A stretch of 64,000 nucleotides of DNA from Puccinia triticina. Taxonomy: Eukaryota; Basidiomycota; Pucciniomycetes; Pucciniales; Pucciniaceae. Both the position numbers and the translations under genes were made by a program. The number at the start of each line of letters is the position of its first letter. Position 1 is the first letter of the stretch. The stretch is taken from the NCBI RefSeq assembly GCF_026914185.1, contig NC_070569.1, positions 2,790,001 through 2,854,000 on the forward strand, in the 5' to 3' direction. Under the pieces are notes generated by a model. It was given only the letters and a program-made list of their open reading frames with translations. It was not told where the DNA came from and did not search any database. Shown piece by piece: positions 9,773-21,900 of the stretch.

Positions 9773-10890
9773 GAGCATTTGCATTTGTTGGGTCAAGTTG
9801 ACAATTTTGGGCAACTTAACCCAAGCAGCAATTGCATTGGTCCGGGCTAGCCCCGGGTCAACAAGCTCAGGTTTGATTTCAGGCTAAGGTTGGCTAAATT
9901 TAGCAAGCCTTAACCTGAAATATAGCTTCAGGATAGGGTGGTCTGTGACTCATTTCAGCTCACTTTAGCCTGAAACTGACCAAACAAATGTGTTTGCCCA
10001 CTTGAAGGCAACCGCGTCAGCTAACCTGCCAACAAACCCAGGCTTATTTTGAGAGAATTCAGAGGACTAGGATTCATTTCTCTAATTAGACTCTGTAGCT
10101 AGTTGACAAGATTTTTCTAACTAATAATGAATCAAAAGAAATGTTTCCATTATTTACCTAGGAGCAAGCAAGTGTGCCGCTCTTGACTGTTTGAGAGATA
10201 AATGAAACAAGTATGAAAGCAGCGAGAGTTCCGCGTATATCGTCTTAGCGATCTGCGCGTCGTTAACCTTTGTTAGCTCAATCTTCATTTGGGAGTCTCA
10301 AGTCTCTTTGGGTCTTTTCTTACGCTCTTTGAGCCTGCGAGTATTAGGGTCCGTTTGGTTGGTTCTCAGCGAAACGGCGAAGGAATAGTGCAACGTTATC
10401 TAAGAACATTTATGCAGTCCTTTTAATGCTTTGTTTCTTTTGCTGAGTTGCAGAGACATTTACTCACCGACTTTTTCCTCTTCACTTTGTGTGGGATTGG
10501 TATGAGTAGTCTTTCTTTTTTTGACTTTGTCTAGAAGAGAGGATCGAGGTGTTAGCGCTTGACTCATTAGTTTTAAAGCTAAATCATCTTTTGCTCACCT
10601 TTGGTGGGCGATGTCATTCTTGCTTTAAGGGACTGTGACTCGGGATTTACCGCAAGCTTGATTTTGCTGTGCGCTGGAGCCGGACCTGCATGCATCAAAT
10701 TTTGATGAGTCAGTTTTACGACCCCGCAGAGCTGGTTTTGGACTGCAGAATCTGGTTTGCTTTGCTTACCATTTTCCGCAGCTGATTGAGTTCCCGGCCG
10801 CTTGCTCAATTTATGAGTTTGCAGCCGTTCACCTAGGCGTGTAATCTCACATATTTAACCCAAAAACTTAGCAAACAAATGTGAATGCTC
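9773..10890. mobile_element. PIF/Harbinger-like element with TTA target duplication
   Basis: The element starts GAGCATTTGCATTTGTT and ends, in inverse, GAGCATTCACATTTGTT. TTA flanks both sides (9770-9772 and 10891-10893). A GAGCAT terminus with a 3-bp TTA duplication is the PIF/Harbinger signature. At 1,118 bp it is too short for a transposase and none is visible. On minus near 10,579-10,809 it carries a small exon-like frame related to one at 27.7 kb. Confidence 0.65.
10440..10809 (-). pseudogene. Exon fragments of a repeated small gene inside the Harbinger-like element
   Basis: The frame at 10,809-10,579 contains SAAENGKQSKPDSAVQ, then LMHAGPAPAHSK. It closely parallels SAAEQGKQSKPPSAVQ, then LMKAGTNHTSSK at 27.74-27.9 kb. 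In both, the exon runs into a GGTGAG donor, and a second Lys-rich exon follows after a CTTCTAG or CAACAG acceptor and again ends at GGTGAG. Conservation of both protein words and exon borders implies a formerly spliced gene carried by a repeat. Function not recognised. Confidence 0.4.
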
Positions 10891-11029
10891 TTACACTGTG
10901 GGAATCTTGCTGTTGCTGCGGCCCGCAGCAACATCATGACTCTGCATATCAGAATATGCAGTGTCAGCTGCAGCAACATTTGGCCAGCTGATTTGCATTT
11001 GGACAGCCAGCCACCACAGTACATAACAA

Positions 11030-11325
11030 CCTCTCAATGACCGGTCCTTGTGCCGGCCATTGAGAGGATTACACACTCCGCTCACTCCTCTCGGAGGAGT
11101 GTGGACTTCTCCTCCCAATGACCAGTTGTTATGCTGGTCATTGAGAGGAGCGGGCAACTCTCAATGGCCGGCACAAGGACTCCTCCTGATGGCCCATCCT
11201 TGGGCCAGCCATCAAGAGGAGTGTGTACTCCTCCTGGTGACCGGTTGTTGTGCCCGCCATTGAGAGGTGTGGTGTCTGTACATACCCCGGTGGCCGGCTG
11301 TCCATCAGCCGGCCAAGTGTTGCTG
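11030..11325. repeat. Hairpin repeat cluster (CTCAATGACC/GGTCATTGAG type)
   Basis: Successive inverted repeats of the form CTC(A/C)ATG(A/G)CCGGT, TTGTGCCGGCCATTGAGAGG, joined by CTCCTC spacers; at least four stems. The same stem recurs at 29.6 kb and 41.75-42.13 kb. Confidence 0.65.
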
Positions 11326-11754
11326 CAATACTTGTTGCGTGGGGTTCAAATCCCCACTGAATTGACAGATTTTGCTGCAGTCCGCAGCGACATTGAGATG
11401 CCTGCAGTGTTACCAGATATATTACCATGAAAACATCACTGAAGACCGCCACACAGTACACTAACCCACTAGACTTGGGTCCAAATATCCTTTGGACACT
11501 CTGGCTGGAGTATCCAATGGATGCTGCACTTTCAAGACTGTCAAGATGTCCATTGGACACTCTCAATTGGGAGTGCCCGCTGGATGGTGTTTTTTGATGT
11601 CCAGTTGACATTTTTGAGTGCTAAGTATCACTTGGACGCTTCCCCAACCCTCCAAGTGATGCTCAGCGCACCTAAATCTGCTGGATGTTCCCTGGGCATC
11701 CTCTGGATGCTTCTCAATCAGGAACATCTGCAGGATGTAGCGCCTTTCCAGAAA
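11326..11754. other. Non-coding; holds an isolated tRNA B-box-like word
   Basis: GGGGTTCAAATCCCC near 11,341 looks like a T-arm, but no acceptor, D or anticodon stem can be drawn. It may derive from a tRNA-related SINE. No protein gene. Confidence 0.35.
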
Positions 11755-11870
11755 GGCACCCTGTGGTGTATGTCCAACCTTGCCAGTGATTATTGGCAAA
11801 CCCAATACAAAGTTTAGGTGGAAATTCCTTCCAAGGAAGCCAAGCTTTTTTGGAATGGCTGCAAGATTTT
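11755..11870. repeat. Dispersed repeat unit, near-identical inverted copy at 24.4 kb
   Basis: About 100 bp containing TATGTCCAACCTTGCCAGTG, TTATTGGCAAA and GGAAGCCAAGCTTTTT are about 95% identical by eye to the inverse of 24,395-24,500. A more diverged copy in the same orientation lies at 26,362-26,460, and another piece lies near 8,450-8,520. Confidence 0.65.
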
Positions 11871-12556
11871 ACGCACCGCGCCCCCCGGCAGGCGAGGGAA
11901 ATGTGCTAAGTTTGCTCCAAGAAAGCTTAACAAAGCCTCACTGTTAGAGCCCCAAAGGGGGAGCCCCGCAGGGACCTAGCTTAACAAAGCCTCTTGGGTG
12001 GAGGGTCCGGGGGACCCCGCCCAGAGGGCTCTCCGCAGGAGAGGCTTATGAGTTATGTCTTGATCTAAGCAGGAGCAGAAAGGATCTGCTACACTAAGAA
12101 TCCCAACTAATATAAAAAGGGACTTGGAAAAACAACTCCTGTATTTTGGGAAAACAACTCCCATACGTCGGCGCGACCATCTTTTGACCAGCGCTTGAGT
12201 CTGACGGCAACCTAGACCCTTTTTTGGGATTTGTTGACCCAAAATAATTTTTCTTTGGGAGTTGTCGTGCTATTTTTTTGTAGGGGGTTGAGAAATTGAC
12301 TCCCACAAATTAAAAAATCGACTCCCAAATGCAATTTACGTCGCGCGGACCGCCTTGGGACGTCTTTCCCAGGTCCTCGCGACCGCATTTTGACCCGGGG
12401 GCTTTTTGGGAGTTGGAATTTTAATTCCGCGATCCCAAACGGGAGTCGGGATTTTAATTTTACAAAAAATCCCAGAAAATAGAGGAATATTTATATCTCC
12501 TCACTGGAGCACCCAAAGGCTCCCAAAATTTTAAAGCAATCTAGATACACTGTCTA
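11871..12556. other. Non-coding repeat debris
   Basis: The stretch contains two GCTTAACAAAGCCTC words 60 bp apart, a GGGAGTTG/CAACTCCC-rich part at 12,130-12,430, and a partial lead-in copy of the 159-bp repeat that follows. No gene. Confidence 0.4.
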
Positions 12557-13035
12557 GAAAATATGTTGAAATTTACAGCAGTAGAAACCATCAGGAAGGC
12601 CTTGTGGAACAGGCGGGTTAATTTGGCGGATTTCCTACTAAGGCAAACCCCCGAAACCTTATCTATGGTGCTCCAAATGGTCCCAATTTTTTTCTGCCAG
12701 AAGGATACAATCTTTAAAAGATATTCTGAGCTTCACAGAATTAGCACACCTCAGGGAAACCTTGTGTAGCCGGGGGGTGATTTGGCGGATTTCCTACTGA
12801 GGCAAACCCCCAAAACCTTATCTATGGTGCTCCAAACGGCCCCAAACTTTTTCTGCCAGAAGAATACACTCTTTGAAACATATGTTAAGCTTCACAGCAT
12901 TAGCATCCCTCAGGGAGAACCTGTGTAGCCGGGGGGCGGATTTGGCAGAGTTCCTACTAAGGCAAACCCCCAAAACCTTATCTACGGTGCTCCAAACCGC
13001 CCCAAATTTTTTCTACCATAAGAATACACTCTCCA
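12557..13035. repeat. Tandem repeat, three copies of about 159 bp
   Basis: Units begin at about 12,557, 12,716 and 12,875. Each contains, in order, CTTCACAG-like, CTCAGGGA, GTGTAGCCGGGGGG, TTCCTACTAAGGCAAACCCC, AAAACCTTATCTAYGGTGCT and AATACACTCTTT. A partial unit precedes (from about 12,505) and the start of another follows. Copies two and three are the most alike. Confidence 0.75.
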
Positions 13036-13557
13036 GAAAATATTTCAAGCTCCAAGGAGGTATTACACATCAGCAACACCTTCTATTGACCGTGGTGTAG
13101 CGTAGTGCAGCGCAAATGCGCTATTTTTTAGTGTAGCGTTAGTGCAATTGCATGCATCTGCGCTAAAGGTACGCGCACAGGGTGAAAAGCCATTTCAGCT
13201 TTTGCTGGTGTGTCACATTTTTCATCACTGAGCCAAGTGATGCCAACCTGAGTGCTCATGCAGATCCAGGGGCTTAGGTGGACCCTTCAAAAATTGTTTA
13301 TAACGTTCAGCCATATGTACACAAATGATTTTGGGAATATTTTCTGAAGTCATACACAACTCCTGATTAATATGATGTTTTTTCTGCTGGACTTTTCCCA
13401 GAACTTCAAATACTTTGTGAAAAAATTCAGCAACTAAAGAATGTGTCACACAAACTTACACGTGTATCTTTTTGTGTACCACTAACATATCTTGAGCTTT
13501 TTGGGATTTATGATAAACACATGATAGAATGAAATATATATAGCTGGCACTTAGCAC

Positions 13558-13860
13558 CTGGGTACCCGCAGCGGGTGCAGGTACCTTCCTAAATTTTGAA
13601 CCAGAATGGACACCCGCACCCGCCGGCTTTTACCTGTGTACTTCCACGGGTACCTGCCCACAGGTACCTAGTACCTGCCAATTGGCACTAGGGGCAAGCA
13701 GAGCTGTTCAGAATGGCAATTTGTGCACAGGTACCTGCCTGAATTTGGACCCAGACTGGACACCTGCACCCGCACCCGCTGGAGAATACCTGCGCACTGC
13801 CACAGGTACCCGCCCGTGGGTGCCAAGTACCCGCCAACGGATGATAGGGGCCAGCTCTAG
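13558..13860. repeat. Two direct copies of a GGTACC/CACCCGC-rich sequence
   Basis: Two copies of about 125 bp share the order CAGGTACCT, CCTRAATTT, CCAGA(A/C)TGGACACC, GCACCCGC, TACCTG and CCACRGGTACC. They begin near 13,577 and 13,727. The family is the GGTACCCGC-rich repeat also seen at 6.4, 7.6 and 27.1 kb. Confidence 0.6.
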
Positions 13861-15012
13861 AAATATATGATTTCCATGGTAAATACCTTGTTTTTGCCAA
13901 GTATTAGATATTGCTTTGCAAGGTTGTTGAAAATGTGTTCTAAAATAGTTCCAGTAATAACTAGATTCAAGTTGGAGCTGGTTTTCAATTGAATTCAACT
14001 CCTTTCAAAAGTGCATTCAGCTCAATTGAGCATAAGTTAAACATAAATTCATCATGAATTCAGCATACATTGAGGATCAAGATCCAGGATATATCTAACA
14101 GGTTTCTTACAATATTGTGCAATGGCAATTGCACACAAGTGCCACGCAAACTTCCATGGTGCCTAAACCTGAAATTTAACCTCACACTACGGCATTTCTC
14201 AAGTCAGCTAGCCAGCAGCTGACCCAACAAATGCGACTGCCCGCCTTGGTCAGCTAACCTGCCCACAAACCCGGGCTTACTTAACCCCAGAATTTAGCGA
14301 ACAAATGCAAATGATTAAGTTCGCGCTCCAAGGCGTTCGCACCCGCGAGTACCGGGGGGACTTGTGTTAACGTCGATCCTCCCTGTGTTTGAATTCCTCA
14401 AACTCGCAAAACCAAAGTGTTGATTTGTGCTGGGTCGAATTTTCTGTGGGCCTTGCGCTGCGGGATAGATTAGGTGTCGGTCACCTTCGTCGCCTCGGAT
14501 TAACCCAATTTCTGGTAGCCTTTTTCATGGAACATGTTTTGTCAATCTGTTTGTCGCATGATCATTGGTGCTACATTCGGACTTCATGGCATACCCTGAC
14601 CCTATCTCCTGTAGGGAAGGATGCCAGTGCCCTCGCCCCTGTCGCATTGCGCCGACCGCGGGGAGACTCCCATGCAGAGAGACTCCCAGGCTCTCACACC
14701 AAGGATTGCTCTTCTTGCATCCGATCGGTCGAATTCCTTTGCATCTTTTGTAGATCTGACCTGTTCCAGTGTTACGTTGGATCATCGCGTGCTGGAACAA
14801 GAAAAATTAAAAATATGTATGGAAGTTGATTGGTTTCGAAATCCGTTGACTTCAATTCTCTCATGTTTTGGCTTCATTAGTGATAAAGGCTAAACAGGTC
14901 GGAGGTGCGAATATACAAAAGGGGAGGACTCGCCCTTCAATCTTAACATCACCTTTCAACTTGAAATACCATTTTTTAATTCAACCCACAATCATCACAT
15001 TTGGGGCGAAAA
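13861..15012. other. Region upstream of the secreted-protein gene
   Basis: The part at 14,105-14,316 holds words like those at the ends of the Harbinger-like element (GAACAAATGCAAATGATTAAG), perhaps a decayed relative. A 146-codon frame from 14,389 starts at a non-ATG codon and has no family features. The last 80 bases resemble the leader of the second AKR gene. Confidence 0.4.
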
Positions 15013-17366
15013 ATGTGCACCTATGATCACCAAACCGTTCGGCGATTTTCACTGCTTATAATGATACTCGGTAAAACTAGTGGTATCCTCGCAACCAGCA
15101 ATCTAGTTACTGAGGCCTCCGCTACGTCGCAAGTTGTGGGGCAAGATATTTTGAATGGACTAAACCATGGCTTTAGCACAAGATACAGTGGCAGAGAACC
15201 AACGGAATATTTCGATCAAGGATCTTTCATGGTAGGAATGATAGAAGTGCCTCTCTATAGGCCAAGCTCGCGAAAGCATCCAGATAAAAATAAGGGGGAA
15301 GCAAAAGTAAGAGCAGCAAATCATGAAAGAACGGAGTAAGTGAGATGATAAGATTTTTTTGTCGTTTTGTTAAAGCTTTAGCAATGAACAATTCATTCCT
15401 TTCGCCTTGATAGAGCTACTTTGCACGAAATTACACAAGAAGAAGATGGACTGCCCGAATTAGATATTGCTGAAAGAGATGAAGCGAAAAATGAATTTAA
15501 TAAGAATAAGAATAAGAATAAGGGGGAGATGGGAAAATCAAATGAAGAATTCACTAACAATTGGGAAGAAAAGACTCAGACTGGTGCAGAGAACAATCAC
15601 GTAGATGACGTGACGGGAAATGGGTGGGTGGGATGGAACTTCATTTTCATTTTTTGATGATCCTGATAAAGCCAATTGCCCTTATTACAGTGTTGAGCGA
15701 AATCACAAAGTAGAAAGTCTTGAGCAAGATGCATCCCTCGACGTCAAAGATTTGAAAGTCAAGAAGAAGAAGAAAAAGAATCGGAGAGTAAGAAAGGCTG
15801 CCAAACTTTCTGATGATGTAGATGCAGAAGGAAAGGATGAATCGTAAGTGTTCAAAATACTGCTTAATTAATCCCCCTTTTTTTATGAGCCAAGAAGCGT
15901 ATTCCTTCAGCATGGAATCTCTAGCAGGGAATAAGAATAAAATATTGAAACATCTGTTTGGGTTGACTAGTGATACGCTTGAATCAGGCCAGAATCAATC
16001 AGAACATGATTGGATGAAGGCAGCCTACATGCATAGAATATTCATTGCTTTTGAGCCTTTTGGAGGGAGGAAAAAAGATACCGACGAGAGCATATACTAT
16101 GGTATCAACAAGCCAGGATGGAAATCGTTTACACCAGCGGAGATCAGCTTGTTGGGCAAACCATTTCAAGATTTCTTGATCAAAGTTCAAAAAGGTGATG
16201 ACGTCAAGCCCTTTCAGCCGCAAACAATCTCACAAGCTGCGCGCAGAATCATACGACCCCATTTAAAAACTTCAGAACTTGGTAATCATCAACCCCTTAA
16301 GAAACTTGATAAAAAGACGTACAAAGCAATTCAGTTCCTCTGGAGCTTAGATCAAAATGCTATCCTTCAGCTCTACGAGTCGCTTTTCCCTCCCATGATG
16401 AACAAATACGAAGCTTACCGGAGAGTCATAACATTAGTCCAGCAAATTTCGCAAAAGACAACTGTTGAGAATTGGCTCGTCATTAAAAAAGAATTGGCTA
16501 ATAAATCACAGATCCGATCACTCGGTTCTCAATTAAACAAGCTGGGTCATTTTTTCAGGTTGAATGAAGAATTTCCAGATGAAATCTGTCGCAATGATTT
16601 TGGTCTCCTTCAAAAATACATTTCCGATGGTCGGGATGCCTTCAAAGGCCTAGGCGCGAATAATTTTGAAGACGTAGTGCGTTTTGTTTTTGAATGGATG
16701 GGCGCCACGGAATCTAGAAGAAGGTTTGAGGTGGTTCACCCCCAAAAAGACAAGGAATCCTCGTTGATTGAAGCGGCAGTGGATGGTGATATCAAAAGCC
16801 TGCGAAAGGCAAAGGAATCTCATGGGATTGATTTCTGGGCCGTGATTCATGTGATACATGCTCTTGGTTTAGGAAAAGAGCCTGAGGAGACGATTGCGGA
16901 GTATGAGTTAGCTGGAGTTTATGAAAGGTTCATGCATTTGAGGGAGGCAATCATTCCGCCACTCGCCCAGGATCTTGCTCTGCCTTGGTCTGAATCGGCG
17001 GAGCGACATTGGCTGGTTGAAAAATACGGCAAAGAGTACCACAAAAGGTTCAAGGAGTTGTGCTTCCGAATGAGACGAGTTTTTCGGGGAATTGCTGAAC
17101 CACGTCCTCTCCGCTCCGACGTACCCCTTGCTACGAGATATAGAAAATTAATTCTCGATGTTCGCGAAATCCCAGATGTGATGCTGTTTGAAGATCAAGG
17201 CCTCGATTTCAGCCTGATGCGTGAGATCCAATCCGAAATAGATTTGAAAACTATCAATGGCCACAAAGAATGGAAGGTTATTTTTGGCTGTTTTCCTTTG
17301 AAATTGACGGCTGAGCAACAGCAATTTTTGAAAGATTGGTCTAAAGAAACAAGTACCACGATATGA
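15013..17366 (+). CDS. Secreted protein of unknown function, effector candidate
   Basis: Exons 15013-15335, 15414-15623, 15691-15843 and 15911-17366 give 2,142 nt and 713 residues. All junctions are GT-AG and in phase 2. Residues 1-25 form a signal peptide (basic RR, then FSLLIMILG, then small residues). Residues of about 85-225 are hydrophilic, rich in Lys, Glu and Asn, with repeated NKNKNK and a Lys/Arg cluster near 200-212 that could serve as a nuclear-localisation signal. Residues 229-713 form one long, mostly helical domain with conserved-looking Trp, Tyr and Phe (HDWMKAAYMHRIF, FLWSLDQNA, RFVFEWMGA, HKEWKVIFGCFPLKL) but no domain I recognise. No transmembrane segment is seen after the leader. 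The first 55 residues and leader DNA are homologous to exon 1 of the AKR gene at 3,110-5,128. Calling it an effector is inference from secretion and likely organism. Confidence 0.75.
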
Positions 17367-18981
17367 CACCGATACTCACATGGTGTCAGCCAGAGTAGAG
17401 ATCCAGGAAAGGCTATAGGAGCACATTTATTTTCATGTTGATATCTTTTTGGATTTTTTTGATCGTAGCTTATACTTGGCAGGATTTTCTTTTCTCCTTT
17501 CTAAATCTATGTGTGGCAGTTTTTTGTTTGTCAAGTTGAGGTGTTTGAAGAGTTTTTCCAACTATTATTCTGTCTGCAAAGATGATCCTTTTGACTGGTC
17601 AGGATATTATCTACCACATCTCCCAGAAACAATTCCAAAGATGCGCCCCAAACAGCTCGTCCTGGGTGGAAATGGGCTGGATTGACCTGGTTGGCGGTGC
17701 AGTCAGTACATGCCAACTAAAGGAAAACCTTCCAGAACTAACAAACAGATCAAGGGCGAATTTCGGACAATTTACGCGTTACCATAAGTGACTGGTTGGT
17801 CACATCGGGTCAAACTTCTCGCGTAGCTGTCCACTAAAATGCCTCTATGTATTTGTGCAATTGGTTCAAAGAAATTGGGAGTAGGAATCCATCCTTTCGT
17901 TTGGATTTCTAGGTGCAACGCGGGCTGGCAGAACTTCAAGAACGAAGAAGAAGACCAGTATGTAAATACATAACTTGATGAGGCCCGTTGTTGAGTTGCA
18001 ATTTGAGTGAGCCGGCTCGATCACTTGCAGGTCCGTCTGCAGGCACTGCCAGGGCCCAGTGACGCATGAACATGCATTCTTTTTTTTTGGGTAGGTGCCG
18101 GTGCCCTTTGCCGCACGCTGAAGTCATATCCGCTGCATGCATTCCAGAAAGTGACAGGCAAATTGGAGTGTGCCCGTGGTGGGGCCTGGTGGGGCAGCTT
18201 CTGTAGTTAACCCGGCGCAAAGCTTCAACAACCCTCGGTGCTGAAGAGAGTTGCGATGGATGCGGCGTGGACATCTCGATATCTTGCTGGCAGTGGGATC
18301 TTACGCTGATATGGGCCATGGCGGTTAGTCGACTGGCCAGAGAATCAGAATGTGCTGACGTGGATAACTGCGTTTTCATCAGTCTTTACAACTTCAAAAT
18401 GTCAATACCCGGATCACCTGGCCAGACATGGGGGGACATAGGATATGTATTTATACCCCCCAGCATATAACCCAACCGTGGACCCGGTCTGGAGCAGTCC
18501 ACAGCGGGGTGGGTCAAGCAGCCAGCCGGGGGCCCCCGGCCCGGTCGTGGAACGGGATCTGGAGGTGAGCAGGATATTCAAGCCTGCAATGGTCAGGAGG
18601 GGTGCTTTGGAGGCAGAGATTCATGCTCTCAATCGAGTGATCATGAGATGCTGTGGCCCTGGGCGTCAGCTTTCCTACTTCGATATGGTCAACAAGCATA
18701 TCCCCCTTGTCGGCACCCTTCCACCTCCTTCACTCCCCTCCATTCTTTCCTGTTCTTTCCGGCGTTCTTAACGATCCCATCCAACCCATCGATTCTTGAA
18801 TTTTGTTTACGTATTTGATGATGTCAAGTTGTTGCAGTCTTCTCTTCTGCTGAGTCGTCGCGTTGTATGTCTTTATCTTATTCTGATAATCAAGAAAACC
18901 CGTTCGACACTGGACAGACAAACTTGATCCTTCCTTCACCGTCTATCAAGCGATCTCTTAACCTGAGCTGGACTTCTTACC
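17367..18981. promoter_or_regulatory. Intergenic region and putative promoter of the gene at 18,982
   Basis: No convincing gene. The first few hundred bases are T-rich and likely 3' UTR. A 108-codon ATG frame at 18,445-18,771 lacks family features and is left out. TATTTATACCCCCC near 18,447 is the only TATA-like word, but it lies 530 bp before the ATG. The last 250 bases are C/T-rich, as expected for a fungal leader. Confidence 0.35.
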
Positions 18982-21900
18982 ATGCACGGAGTTAGTTGGG
19001 AAGATGAGCTTGACCCTGAGCTCCGGCGAGGTGGTTCCGTGGAGAGCCATGGCCACGAGACATGGGATCGGCCATATTCTTCCGATGATTATAACCACCT
19101 AAAAGGTTTGTCGATGCCCTCTTCTTGCTTCCTCCTCCTCTGTCTTCCCTCCTAATCTGCACCCACCATTGCAAATTCTCCGCCCGGTCGATGGGTCCAT
19201 CCATGACGCTGTTGACGACTGTACAGCGATTACAGCCAATTTACCCGCGAGAGACGGGGTAAATTGCTTCCACTCCACACATAAATAGCTGTATCTGCTG
19301 TGGACATCTGCAGCTCGGCCGCCTTGATCTCTCAACTTTTGGCTTGGTTGCATGTGCTGACTTCGCCGGCTCTCTTTCCCTTCGAAATCGTGTGAGGATA
19401 TAGGCTACTCTGATCCGCGCATGGATAATACCACTTACCGGGAGTTCGATGGCGCCCATCATGACTCCTACCTCTCACCACGGACGCCTCCGGGAGTGAG
19501 TGATGCGGACTGGCACGAGGCGACTGAGGAATTGGCACATCTGGGCGTCGGAGACCTGCGCTCAGGCTCAGACCCGATCGATTCTTATGGCCATCACCAA
19601 GATCCCTACAACAGTTACGACGGTGCCCATCACGGCTTGTCCGAACCATCGGCGGGACTCTATGGCCAGTCCCACTTGGAATCTGAGGATTATCTAGCCG
19701 ACCAACGGGATCGTTATGAGCCGGATTTCAGAAGAGCAGAGTCTCCGGCTCATCTCCATCACACAGATGACTTATCAGACCATCATCGTTCCTTGCCTTC
19801 GCCCTTAGGCTTCAGTCCCGCTCGGCAGTCATCCGAGCATTATAGCCCTGCCCAATCGGATTTTGGGCGCCCCGGGTTTGCCGGCTCTGATTTCAACCCC
19901 AGCCGGCGTGACTTCGATTTTGACTCGCTGAACTATTCCAACCACCACAATCCGGATGACTTTGTAGCCGACGATCCCTTGCTCTCCCATCCCGGCGCCG
20001 ATGATTTCAACCCAGGCATTCAACCTTCGCGGCATGAACACCTGCTGAGTCCAAGCTCTCACGATAGTGATCGGTTATACCAGGACAATACTTATCAACC
20101 TCCATGGAGCCGGCGGGCGAGCGATGTGAGGTTCGAGGACGGTCACCGTCATCCGCCAACCATGACGGATACGGACTCGCCCGATCCGCTTGCCTCAGCT
20201 TCCGATTATACCGACTTCCCTTATGATGAAGATCACCACGCTCATCATCATCCACATCATCATCACCTTCATTCGCCAAAGAATGACTATCGAACTCACG
20301 TCGAGAATGGGCTTTCTAACGCTTTCGGGTCCCCTGAGCTCCAGCGAGCCCATCGACTGGATGACTACTACGACCCCCCTCTCGCTGACTTCTCTCAGCG
20401 CTCTCCTATCGGTAATAGCTCCTTCCTCAATGGAAAGTCTCGCCAGTCTCCAAGCTTGTCCAGCCCTCTGTTTTCGGCTGCCCGCGGGGCTGATCCTCTT
20501 GACCGTAAGTACATATATGAATTTCAATGGATGCCCCTTGTGGGCCTTCCTTTCGTCTCTTTTATCCTTTGTAAATATTTTCCGCAAGGAAACAAACAAG
20601 ATGATAGAGTTAGGTAGTGCTCTGCCTAGACAGCTTCGATCTGACATGCTGCTCGTGCCTTTATCCCTTCTTGATCCCTTTTCTATACTCTCCTTAGACC
20701 TTAACAGTCACTCCCATCTGCATCGTCATCCAACTTATTCCGCTCACCAGCAACCACATCCTCGCGACCATTACCAGCGCACAGAACCTCAGGGTTACAG
20801 GGGTGAGCACTTCTTTCAGAGAAAGACATTTTTTCAATCGCTTTCATCATCCCACGCGTTATGATATTTGACTGATTATTTATTTCTATAATCCATCGCA
20901 GGGAATGACTCACATCAACCTATGAGCTACCGTTCTGATCCCGAACGCTCACTGGGCCATTTAGACACCGAGAATCAAAGACATTTCTCGCCGCGAGATG
21001 AAATTGAACGAATGAGAGCCCAGCTTGACGAGTCGTTGGCTCGGGATGCGGCCGTCCTGACCCCACACCGCGCGCCGGAACGTCCACGATCCAGCTCCTG
21101 GGATCCCACCTTCTCTGAATCTGGCCATCGATCACCACATCACAGGGCCTTCGAGCCGTCCCCCATAGCCCCGATTAACGAAAACTGGTCGCGTCCAACC
21201 TTGGATCGTCCGCTGTCTCGCTCCGGGCTACCATATCCCATAACATCGATGGAGGAAACCGCCCTACATACCACGATAGAGCGCCCTCGATCCCGATCCG
21301 GCTTGCTCTACCCATCGGCCTCGGGTCGTCGATCCCCATATTTATCTGGTCATCGGTCGCCTTATTCAGGACTTTCCAGCGCAGAGGTGAACATGGTTCC
21401 GGTCGGTCGGGAATCATTTCTGGATGCACGGACAAGCACCAGAACTCCGGTAATGACGGGTGTGATCCCAGCGCATCAACACACCGGTAGCTTGCACTAT
21501 CACCAGGATCCTCTGAGAGATCAATTACATCAGATTAATGACCTCAACAATCATATTCGGGATGCTGAAATTGCTCACGAGCGTGAACGAGCCCTCATCG
21601 ATCGAACGGCCGCCGACTTCGCTCGACAATCACTCACCGATGAGCTCCGCCGGTCTGAGATCGCCCATGAAAGAGATCTTGCGCTTGCCGACCAGCGGGC
21701 CTCTCAGATTGGCCAGCAATCGATGATCCAGGCCGTCCGGGAAAGTGAAATCTACCGAGATCTCGACCACCAAAGACACCAGCTCGATCTCGAACGCGCC
21801 GAGATCGCGCGCCAGAGGGATCGGGTAGATACGCAGACCCAGCTGGGCATGATCGATCGCCAGCTCCGTGCCATCGACCGACAACGCGAGATCGACACTA

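Noticed and set aside
11341..11356. tRNA gene suggested by GGGGTTCAAATCCCC
   Set aside because: No acceptor, D-arm or anticodon stem can be folded around it. Similar B-box-like words near 25,874 and 28,957 also stand alone. At most SINE relics.
14389..14829. 146-codon open frame upstream of the secreted-protein gene
   Set aside because: It starts at a non-ATG codon, overlaps frames on the other strand, shows no domain and lies in the expected promoter region.
18445..18771. 108-codon ATG frame before the large low-complexity gene
   Set aside because: No family features, Pro/Arg/Ser-biased from G/C-rich DNA, and placed where the leader and promoter of the next gene should be.
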